From: a virus
Reading direction: 5' to 3' (one strand)
IMG/VR virus record: IMGVR_UViG_3300044641_005534
Span: 1 to 35,352 of that record
Length of the DNA stretch: 35,352 bases
The notes under the pieces are model-generated. The model saw only the letters and a list, made by a program, of their open reading frames with translations, was not told the DNA's origin and ran no database searches. Every line of letters starts with the position of its first letter. Positions within the stretch are counted from its first letter, which is position 1. Of the stretch, positions 30,297 through 35,352 are shown one piece after another. Made by a program: the position numbers and the translations under genes.

Positions 30297-30325
30297 GCGC
30301 TACCATGTCTGGCCGTGGAAGTCAA
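30297..30325 (-). promoter_or_regulatory. minus-strand promoter 1; -35 contains the upstream stop codon
   Basis: TTGACT, 17-base spacer, TAGCGC (weak). The stop TGA of the small-terminase gene (30322-30324) lies inside the -35, as in three plus-strand units. Confidence 0.5.
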
Positions 30326-30978
30326 GCGCTCGTCTCCCGCTCGGGTGGCGGCTCGAGCATCGGCAGCTCTTCGGCTTCGCTCTCGAAGGTGTCCTGCGGC
30401 TCGACCCCCATCAGCTCCATCATCGCTTCGGTGATCTCCGGCGTCAGCAGACCCTTGGTGTCCAGCGTGGTCATGATCGCTCCTGCCAGCTGGTCGGCGT
30501 CGAGCTTGATCGTCATCTCTCTGGCGCTCTGGGGTAGCAGGCCCGACGACTGCAGCCACTTGCCCTTGTCGATGATGGCCCGGATGCGATTGGTGACGGC
30601 GGTGACTCGAGCGCTGCCCTTCTCCCTAGCAGCGACGGCTGCCAGCTCGGAGATGCCAGCGTCGATCTGGTCGACCAGCTCTTCGACGACTTCCAGCGGG
30701 TCGTAGGCACTCAGGCGCTTGCCTTCCTGCCGGGTGCGGCGGACGATGTCGGTCACGGTCCGGGGCGTGATGCCGTAGGTCACCGCTAGGTCGTAGTGGC
30801 TGATGCCGCGCAGGTGCGCTCGGTAGATCTCCATGTCTCGCTCCCGCTGCTCGAAGCGATCGCCGCCCTTGGTCCCCGGCTTGGACTGCTCGGCGCGGAT
30901 CTCATCCACCACCTGCTCGGTGTCCAGCCGTCGTTGCTCTCGGGTCCGGCGCTTTCCCTTTGGGGGCATCTCGGTCAT
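30322..30978 (-). CDS. probable terminase small subunit (HTH protein)
   Basis: A 218-residue protein. A basic N-terminus is followed by an HTH at about 50-85 (YRAHLRGISHYDLAVTYGITPRTVTDIVRRTRQEG), a central helical region (70-165) suited to oligomerisation, and an acidic, disordered C-terminus. Small terminases have this order: DNA-binding HTH, oligomer core, tail for the large subunit. Position upstream of the large terminase on the same strand supports it, though four genes intervene. It could instead be a general HTH regulator. Its ATG overlaps the preceding stop by four bases. Confidence 0.65.
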   Translation of the reverse strand: MTEMPPKGKRRTREQRRLDTEQVVDEIRAEQSKPGTKGGDRFEQRERDMEIYRAHLRGISHYDLAVTYGITPRTVTDIVRRTRQEGKRLSAYDPLEVVEELVDQIDAGISELAAVAAREKGSARVTAVTNRIRAIIDKGKWLQSSGLLPQSAREMTIKLDADQLAGAIMTTLDTKGLLTPEITEAMMELMGVEPQDTFESEAEELPMLEPPPERETSA

Positions 30979-31445
30979 CGCTGTAAGTCTGACACGGCTT
31001 CCGGCTGCCCCGGCGATTCACTTTCATCGCGCAGTGCCCAGTATTCCCCCCGTGCTATTCGTCCTGCCGTGCGCGGGGACACATCGAATATCTCGGCGAT
31101 CTGCCGGTGGCTGGCCCCGAGCTTTGCCAGTCGGTATGCGCGTTTGGCGACGGTCGGGTGCAGTCGGCTTTGCCCCGAGCGGTAGCGCACTTCCGACATG
31201 GTGGCCGGTGAGTGGTGGCTGGGCCGGACGCATAGCCTTGTGCCGCAATCGTTGGAGAGCACCTTGCCTTCCGGTATCCCCCCGTGCTCCCTTGTCCAGT
31301 AGTAGCGTGCGGCGGTGGTGCAGCTCTTCGTGGTTCGGATGATGGGCATGTGATTCCTGTCGGTCTGGCCCTGCCAGATCCAGCAGCCGCAGGCGTGGGC
31401 GTGCTCTCCGTCCTGCTCTATGTTGGCTTCTCGGTATCGGCTCAT
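30975..31445 (-). CDS. HNH-like zinc protein with C-terminal HTH
   Basis: A 156-residue protein. The N-terminal half follows the HNH_3-type pattern: ACGCWIWQG at about 18-26, ARYYWTREHGGIPEGKVL, then CGTRLCVRPSHH with C67, C72 and H77/H78. In active members the segment before the first of these cysteines carries a conserved His (usually DHxC); here it reads SNDC, so a catalytic or metal residue seems lost. The C-terminal half (about 97-135) is an HTH with KLGASHRQIAEIFDVSPRTAGRIARG. It may be a DNA-binding regulator derived from a nuclease. First gene of the minus-strand packaging run; ribosome site weak. Confidence 0.72.
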   Translation of the reverse strand: MSRYREANIEQDGEHAHACGCWIWQGQTDRNHMPIIRTTKSCTTAARYYWTREHGGIPEGKVLSNDCGTRLCVRPSHHSPATMSEVRYRSGQSRLHPTVAKRAYRLAKLGASHRQIAEIFDVSPRTAGRIARGEYWALRDESESPGQPEAVSDLQR

Positions 31446-31584
31446 GTCGTTGCCCCTATGGTAACCTGCCCTCTCCCGGCGGCTAGCGGTTCCTCCTCCT
31501 TGGGTGTCGCTGGGTTGGTAGCGAGCGCGTCGCCTTCTCCCCGGCGGCGCGTTCGTCGTCTTGGGCTGGGTGTAGGGTTGGCGT

Positions 31585-31632
31585 TCAGGTCAGCCGTAGC
31601 GTGGCGGCTGGTCGGGTCGGAGTCGCATCCAT
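31585..31632 (-). CDS. 15-codon leader ORF candidate
   Basis: MDATPTRPAATLRLT on the minus strand, with AAAGGAGG eight bases upstream, the best ribosome site in the 330-bp gap 31446-31777. It lies about 140 bases before the HNH-like gene and may be a leader peptide or a remnant. A second AAGGAGGAGG at about 31491-31500 has no start codon after it. Otherwise the gap shows only the promoter at 31720. Confidence 0.35.
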   Translation of the reverse strand: MDATPTRPAATLRLT

Positions 31633-31719
31633 TCTCCGGCCTCCTTTCGGTGGGTGACCGGGTGAAGCCAATCCCTTTGCCCGGTTGCCTGCTGTCTCGG
31701 TTCAGCAGATTGCTGGCGC

Positions 31720-31748
31720 TTGAATCTGTCGCTCGGTTATGCTACGGT
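31720..31748 (+). promoter_or_regulatory. array-type promoter, outlying unit
   Basis: TTGAAT, 17-base spacer ending TATGC, TACGGT. Leader CCGACCAAGGAGG at 31761-31773. Same design as the main array but 5 kb away, beyond the terminase operon. Confidence 0.8.
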
Positions 31749-31777
31749 CTGGCTTCGCAACCGACCAAGGAGGCTTC

Positions 31778-32083
31778 ATGGAAACCAATCATCTCGTCGT
31801 CCGCTTTGTCCACTTCCAGCGCAACGGCATCGGCGGCGCTCCCTTCCACACGGTGTCGCTCGAGGGCACGCTGGACGGCGAGGAGCGGCGGTTCATCGCG
31901 ACCGTGTTCTCGGCGGACGAGGACGAGTCGTTCACCGGCTACTGCGGCGTTGTCGAGATCGACGACAACGGTCCCGTCTCGTCGGCGTGGCGCGGCGACC
32001 AGTTCGAGCGCGGCCTTCGGGACGTCATCGAGCAGGGGTCCGGTGCCCTGCGCTACGACGGTGGCGGCTGGGTTGCCGTCTAG
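31778..32083 (+). CDS. hypothetical beta-rich protein, outlying array unit
   Basis: A 101-residue protein: strands HLVVRFVHFQRNG, HTVSLEGTLDGEERRFIATVF, CGVVEIDDNG, then a short helix and a final strand. The start at 31778 is set by the array leader. The product is of the same small beta-rich type as main-array proteins. Its stop lies in a CTAG shared with the convergent start-less ORF. Function unknown. Confidence 0.75.
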   Translation: METNHLVVRFVHFQRNGIGGAPFHTVSLEGTLDGEERRFIATVFSADEDESFTGYCGVVEIDDNGPVSSAWRGDQFERGLRDVIEQGSGALRYDGGGWVAV

Positions 32084-32514
32084 TCTCCGGTAGGTTTCCC
32101 GGCTCGAGGCCCGTCCCTGTGGCGGGCTTCGTTTTTTTTCCGGTTGGTTTCGCGCTCGAGGGCGCTGGCGGCTAGGGCTATGTGGTGGGCTGCGGTCAGC
32201 AGTTCGGCGGCTTCTCTCTCCCCGGCTCGGGCGTCGGTGAGTCGGGCGTGGTGGATCGCGGTCAGCGCATCGGCTAGGCGCTCGAGGGCGGCGGCGGCGT
32301 TGTCTCTGGCGAGGTAGGTCAGGCCGTGCCGTGCTCGGTCCTGTCGCTCTTTGTGGTAGGCCGCGATCAGGATCCCTGCGGTGATTCCGGGCAGGTCGGC
32401 CAGCAGGTTTTGGAGCTTGGCTAGACTTTCGCCGCTGCTCAGGGCTGCCGGGTTGTGGCGGACTCCGCAGGCGCGGCAGAACTCTGGGCGGCGGTCGTTG
32501 AGGCGCGGCCTGTC
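32080..32514 (-). CDS. start-less zinc-ribbon ORF in the +1 frame after the phosphoesterase
   Basis: An open minus-strand frame of 144 codons with no ATG, GTG or TTG; upstream the frame stays open into the end of the phosphoesterase gene. It encodes CRC ... FCRACG (a zinc ribbon, the first two cysteines lying upstream of 32514), then long Ala/Arg/Glu helices containing LTYLARDNAAAALERLADAL, with the GC-rich third positions of a real gene. The phosphoesterase ends GTG TGA C; a +1 shift at that stop would enter this frame. UGA followed by C is a leaky context and the arrangement resembles the prfB frameshift, but no strong upstream stimulator is visible. A non-standard start or sequencing error are alternatives. 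The last 20 codons cross the terminator of the convergent gene. Confidence 0.5.
   Translation of the reverse strand, partial: DRPRLNDRRPEFCRACGVRHNPAALSSGESLAKLQNLLADLPGITAGILIAAYHKERQDRARHGLTYLARDNAAAALERLADALTAIHHARLTDARAGEREAAELLTAAHHIALAASALERETNRKKNEARHRDGPRAGKPTGD
32107..32139 (+). terminator. strong intrinsic terminator
   Basis: AGGCCCG pairs with CGGGCTT around a 9-base loop, followed by CG and eight T residues. It is the most canonical terminator in the window. Confidence 0.88.
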
Positions 32515-33763
32515 ACACCTGCAATACGTAGCGCCTTCCGTCGGGCAGCAGGAGGCGTCCCGGCAGGTAGATGATCGGCGCGACCGTGAAGTCGTTGTCG
32601 CTCCAAGTTTTCACCAGCATGGCCCCTTGTTGCCAATCTGGAGCGTTGGCGTAGCCTAGGCCGTCGTCGATCTCGCAGGCGCAACCCGTCTCCCCGGCGA
32701 GGCGCGTCTCGGTTCCGTCGTCGGCGTGGTGCGAGGTGCGATACAGCAAACTGAGGCGATGGCTGTGCCCCTGTAGCGTGCTCCCGGTCAGCTCGGTCAG
32801 GATTTTGCCGCCCGGATTCTTGGTGGTCGAGTATCCATGCAGCGCGGTCAGGTGCTTGCCGATGCGGGTTCGTGCCCGCTCCCAGTCCTGCTCGACCAGC
32901 TCGACATGCAGCTCGTCGAGGCGCAGCAGCTTCCGCAGGCTCAGCGCGGGCACGTCGTCGTTGGCGGGCGTGATGTCGTAGAGACCCTTCAGGTTGTCGA
33001 CCAGCGCGTAGTACAATCTGGCGTCGTGGTTTCCGAACTTGAGTCGGATCTCGGCGTCCGGGCAGGCTCGGCGGTAGTCGGCCAAGATCCCGAAGCCCAC
33101 TTGGAGGCATTCGTTTACGGTGTTCACGAAGGGGTTCGGGCCGTTCGGTCCCGTAGCGGGCATCGTCCGGTGCCGGGAGATGTCGGCGAAGTCCAGCAGG
33201 TCGCCGTTTACTTCGATCAGGTCCGGTTGGTCGTCGGCGAGCCACTCGACGAAGAGCGCGTGGAAGCCCTTGTCGTTGTGGGGCGCGTGGTGGTCGGAGA
33301 TCACGACCGAGGTGCTCGGCTCCTCCTTGGCCCGCTTTCGGGGCTTCGGTTTCGGTAGCGGTTGCCAGCCTTTCAGCTCGGGCAGCTTGAGTCCGCCGAG
33401 CTTTGGCTTCACGGTCACCTCGAGCCGGATCTGCTCGTTTGGGGCGTCCGGGTTTCCCCACGTGCCTTCCCTTGCCTTGACCGACATGACCTGCCACTCG
33501 GCGGGGTCGAGGCCGACTCGCCGCAGCAGCTTCTCGGGGCTAAGCTGGGATCCCTTCGGCACGTCGAGGCTCACCACTTCGGGGTCGGTGTTCGGGTTCG
33601 GCGCAGCGCCTTTCCCGGTCCGGAGTCCCATCTTGCGGGCGCGGTAGGACAGGGCGGAGCCAGACATGCCGATCTCGCGGGCGACTTGCTCCACTCCCTT
33701 TTCGTGAAGCATTCGCTGCAGCGTGTCTGGGTCGGGCAGGATGTACTTTGGCTTCCCGGCCAT
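32513..33763 (-). CDS. calcineurin-like metallophosphoesterase with N-terminal HTH
   Basis: A 416-residue two-metal phosphoesterase. Metal and active-site motifs: DHH at 157-159, NGD at 186-188, GNHD at 244-247, H309 and GHSH at 332-335, all in standard order. The N-terminus (about 14-50, TLQRMLHEKGVEQVAREIGMSGSALSYRARKMG) is an HTH, so the enzyme probably acts on nucleic acid at specific sites or is targeted to DNA. Phages use such enzymes as nucleases or nucleotide phosphatases. The start is taken as 33763; a longer frame would run antisense through the gene at 33854. The ribosome site is weak. The stop GTG-TGA-C may be a frameshift site into the zinc-ribbon ORF. Confidence 0.9.
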   Translation of the reverse strand: MAGKPKYILPDPDTLQRMLHEKGVEQVAREIGMSGSALSYRARKMGLRTGKGAAPNPNTDPEVVSLDVPKGSQLSPEKLLRRVGLDPAEWQVMSVKAREGTWGNPDAPNEQIRLEVTVKPKLGGLKLPELKGWQPLPKPKPRKRAKEEPSTSVVISDHHAPHNDKGFHALFVEWLADDQPDLIEVNGDLLDFADISRHRTMPATGPNGPNPFVNTVNECLQVGFGILADYRRACPDAEIRLKFGNHDARLYYALVDNLKGLYDITPANDDVPALSLRKLLRLDELHVELVEQDWERARTRIGKHLTALHGYSTTKNPGGKILTELTGSTLQGHSHRLSLLYRTSHHADDGTETRLAGETGCACEIDDGLGYANAPDWQQGAMLVKTWSDNDFTVAPIIYLPGRLLLPDGRRYVLQV

Positions 33764-33853
33764 CGTCAGAAGCCTATTCCCCTGCACCGGACGACAAAAC
33801 AGGTAGCGGCTCGGTTTGGTAGTCTCGGCTCCCGCTAACCCAAGGAGGTTGAC

Positions 33854-34132
33854 ATGAGCAGTTCCGGTTTCCCCGACCCTTCCCAGTCCCCCGTCCGGCT
33901 CGACCCGGTGCTGCAGCGGATGCGGGACGTTTCGATCTCGGCGGGTATTGCCGTGAGCCACGCGGCTCGGGCGCTAGACTATGCAGAGATGGCGCAGGGG
34001 GCGAATCGTGATCAGGGCGGCAAGGGTTCCAAGCGGAGACGCAAGGCGCTAACCGATGTCGAGAAGCGTCTGGAGGTCGCGCTCGAGGAGCTTCGGCGCA
34101 TCCGGCGCGAGCTAGACTCGACGCTTCGGTAG
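33854..34132 (+). CDS. small coiled-coil protein
   Basis: A 92-residue protein with AAGGAGG six bases before ATG in a partial array leader (TAACCCAAGGAGG). The N-terminus is Pro/Ser-rich; the C-terminus (about 58-92) is a charged coiled coil (EKRLEVALEELRRIRRELD). No clear array promoter precedes it. Its 3' end overlaps the convergent gene at 34112 by 21 bases. Function unknown. Confidence 0.65.
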   Translation: MSSSGFPDPSQSPVRLDPVLQRMRDVSISAGIAVSHAARALDYAEMAQGANRDQGGKGSKRRRKALTDVEKRLEVALEELRRIRRELDSTLR

Positions 34133-34342
34133 CGCGGAGAGCCAGCCGCGCTCTTCGGCGGCGACGGCGGCGGTTTCGACCCGGCGCAGTCTCCAGCCTA
34201 GGTCGGCGGCAATCGCAACCGTATGGCTAGGTTTCCCGTCGTGCGAGAGCAGCACGCTCGAGGCCATGACCCGGCGGATGTCCGGCTCGTCTTCCGAGTC
34301 TCGGATCGCTTCTAGCTTCTCCCGGTTAGGCGTCTTCGACAT
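34112..34342 (-). CDS. small winged-helix-like protein
   Basis: A 76-residue protein with helices REKLEAIRDSEDEPDIRRVMASSVLL and HTVAIAADLGWRLRRVETAAVAAEERGWL, consistent with a winged-helix or MarR-like half-domain. Its 5' end overlaps the end of the ParB-like gene by 17 bases, so it is co-transcribed, possibly as an accessory DNA-binding factor. Confidence 0.65.
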   Translation of the reverse strand: MSKTPNREKLEAIRDSEDEPDIRRVMASSVLLSHDGKPSHTVAIAADLGWRLRRVETAAVAAEERGWLSALPKRRV

Positions 34343-35063
34343 CGATTGCGGCCTGTCGGATGCGCTCAGCCTGCTCTTCCGGCTCGTCGGTCCCCAGCAG
34401 CCGTAGCAGCTCGGTTGCCTGCTCGGGCGTAGCGACGATGGCGATGTCGCGGCCCGGTGGCGGAGGCTCGGGCGGCTCCTTGTCGGGTGTCGTGTCCGGC
34501 GTCGGCGGCTCGAGGAAGTCTCCGAGGTCGAGCAGGTCTTTCAGCTCGGAGGCTTCCATGCTCAGGCGTTCCTGTATTTCCTTCCGGTCGATCCGCTCGG
34601 CGAGGTCGGCCAGCAGGTGCGCCAGCTTGATCGGGACGAACTGTCCGCGCAGGCGGTTCATCGTGATCATGCGAATGTCGGCGTCGGCTTCGGTCGAGTC
34701 TTCGACGATGCACGGGACGGTTTCGGCTCCCAGCTCGCCCAGCACCCTCCAGCGGTGCTCCCCGTCGATGATGCGGTAGCGGATGCCGCCCTCCGGCGTG
34801 AGCTTCGGGTCGTTGTCGTAGTGCTGGCAGGTGCAGACGTAGCGGTCCTTCGGGTCGGCCTTGGTCATCGGGCAGTCGGCGACGTGCATCTTGACTTCCC
34901 CGGCAATCCGCTCGAGCGGTCGGACGAGGACCGGCTGCACGAAGCCCCGTGTCTCGATGTCGTCGCGCAGCGCGTTGAGCGTGCGGGGATCCATAGCGTT
35001 CGGGTTCTCCGGGTTCGGCTCGATTTCTGAGTGCGGGATGTCGAGGATCTCGAGGTCGCTCAT
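34326..35063 (-). CDS. ParB/Srx-fold protein with a cysteine-containing insertion
   Basis: A 245-residue protein with an N-terminal ParB-like domain: IPHSEIEPNPENPN, ALRDDIETRGFVQPVLVRPL, then IIDGEHRWRVLGELGAETVPC with the GEHR box at 101-104. Between residues 51 and 93 there is an insertion with C64, C77 and C79 and nearby His, which may bind metal. The rest is helical with a Pro/Glu-rich linker and an acidic C-terminus. Phage ParB-like proteins act as CTP-dependent DNA clamps, nucleases or regulators; no ParA partner is visible, so plasmid-style partition cannot be claimed. Overlaps the upstream gene by four bases. Confidence 0.82.
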   Translation of the reverse strand: MSDLEILDIPHSEIEPNPENPNAMDPRTLNALRDDIETRGFVQPVLVRPLERIAGEVKMHVADCPMTKADPKDRYVCTCQHYDNDPKLTPEGGIRYRIIDGEHRWRVLGELGAETVPCIVEDSTEADADIRMITMNRLRGQFVPIKLAHLLADLAERIDRKEIQERLSMEASELKDLLDLGDFLEPPTPDTTPDKEPPEPPPPGRDIAIVATPEQATELLRLLGTDEPEEQAERIRQAAIDVEDA

Positions 35064-35341
35064 CGCTTGACTCCCATCAGCAGCAGTTCGTCTCCGTCCG
35101 GGTCGTGGTCGACCTTCAGGGCGCTGAGGTGCTTGTGGTCGAGGGACTTCCAGCTCGGCTCCCGGCCAGCTTCGGTCATCATTTCCGAGATTTCTTCCGG
35201 GTCGGCACCCTTGCCCATGCTGATGACGACCAACGGGACGTTCTCGGCGGCTTCGAAGGCTTGCTTGAGCAGCCTCCAGCCGTCGGCGGCGGACCAGTCG
35301 CTCGGGTCGGTCGGCATGCTCGGGTCGAGGAGGTGATTCAC
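35060..35341 (-). CDS. hypothetical protein, start uncertain at window edge
   Basis: 93 residues from a GTG at 35341; the frame stays open to the window end, so the true start may lie outside. The sequence has a SAADGWRLLKQAFEAAENVPLVVISMGKG segment with a helix-strand order and an acidic C-terminus. Coupled to the ParB-like gene by an ATGA overlap. No family recognised. Confidence 0.6.
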   Translation of the reverse strand: MNHLLDPSMPTDPSDWSAADGWRLLKQAFEAAENVPLVVISMGKGADPEEISEMMTEAGREPSWKSLDHKHLSALKVDHDPDGDELLLMGVKR

Positions 35342-35352
35342 TCCGGCGTAGA

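Larger units (their letters stand above)
15564..31773 (+). repeat. dispersed leader repeat CCGACCAAGGAGG
   Basis: Thirteen near-identical copies lie 5-8 bases before a start codon, at 15564, 16506, 17236, 19775, 20511, 21113, 22162, 22870, 23636, 25126 (one change), 25690, 26306 and 31761. Several are preceded by AA or GGAA and followed by TATC. Partial copies without the GGAGG occur at 24939 and 26687, where no protein follows. Diverged copies precede the genes at 14613, 18623, 21616 and 33854. The 3' half is the ribosome site; the invariant CCGACC is not explained by ribosome binding. Comparable start-associated sequences are known in cluster K mycobacteriophages. Confidence 0.93.

Noticed and set aside
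20420-30300. Cyanobacterial host because of HIP1-like GCGATCGC
   Set aside because: Many copies are GCGATCGT, the motif is concentrated at unit ends, and the strong Shine-Dalgarno use is not typical of cyanobacteria. The motif alone does not identify a host.
32439-33497. 352-codon minus-strand ORF
   Set aside because: Out of frame with the metallophosphoesterase, whose motifs are complete; the product is Arg/Pro/Ala low-complexity.
34326-35063. Plasmid-type partition system
   Set aside because: Only a ParB-like gene is visible; there is no ParA ATPase or clear parS repeats nearby.

Overview
The window looks like part of a tailed double-stranded DNA bacteriophage or prophage (Caudoviricetes). 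It encodes a GpA-type terminase large subunit, a portal protein, a MuF-type head protein, a phage DNA methyltransferase, and many small, tightly overlapping genes. The DNA is GC-rich, with strong AAGGAGG Shine-Dalgarno sites, sigma-70-type promoters (TTGACT, 17-bp spacer, TACATT or TATGCT) and intrinsic terminators. This fits a high-GC bacterial host, possibly an actinomycete, but the host cannot be fixed from sequence alone. No tRNA, rRNA or CRISPR array was seen.

Layout, left to right. (1) 1-8.6 kb, minus strand: a gene cut by the window edge, then one 2,839-residue polyvalent protein. It carries a MuF head domain, a zinc metallopeptidase (HELIH), five ADP-ribosyltransferase (ART)-like modules, a kinase-like domain and a degenerate ART-like tail, separated by a reiterated MATPT linker. 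(2) 8.6-10.8 kb, plus strand: three small genes and a DPPY-type DNA methyltransferase. (3) 14.4-10.8 kb, minus strand: five overlapping or closely spaced genes, including the portal, then a HARE-HTH protein. (4) 14.6-26.9 kb: an accessory region of about 27 small genes, nearly all on the plus strand, built as repeated transcription units. A typical unit has a near-identical promoter, the leader CCGACCAAGGAGG, one to three overlapping small ORFs, a GCGATCGYGG motif and a hairpin terminator, often with a UUCG loop. A multi-HTH protein sits in the array, and one or two units make no protein and probably encode RNAs. (5) 31.4-26.9 kb, minus strand: an HNH-like/HTH protein, a probable small terminase, three tandem minus-strand promoters, small genes and the large terminase. 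(6) 31.6-35.3 kb: one more array-type unit, a metallophosphoesterase followed by a start-less zinc-ribbon ORF in the +1 frame, a coiled-coil gene and a ParB-like module.

How it may work together (inference): minus-strand genes build and fill the capsid. The giant MuF protein would be carried in the particle and cut by its own peptidase at the MATPT linkers, releasing several ART and kinase effectors into the host. The plus-strand array has the structure of serial morons: self-contained units under one shared promoter/leader type, presumably co-regulated and able to recombine through their common flanks. The array separates the terminase from the portal, which are normally adjacent.

The strongest candidates for undescribed biology are: the MATPT-partitioned effector polyprotein; the cassette array, whose -35 boxes contain the TGA stop of the preceding gene in several places; a conserved 39-bp element between convergent promoters at 24.9 and 30.1 kb; and a promoter-to-terminator non-coding transcript at 26.7 kb.
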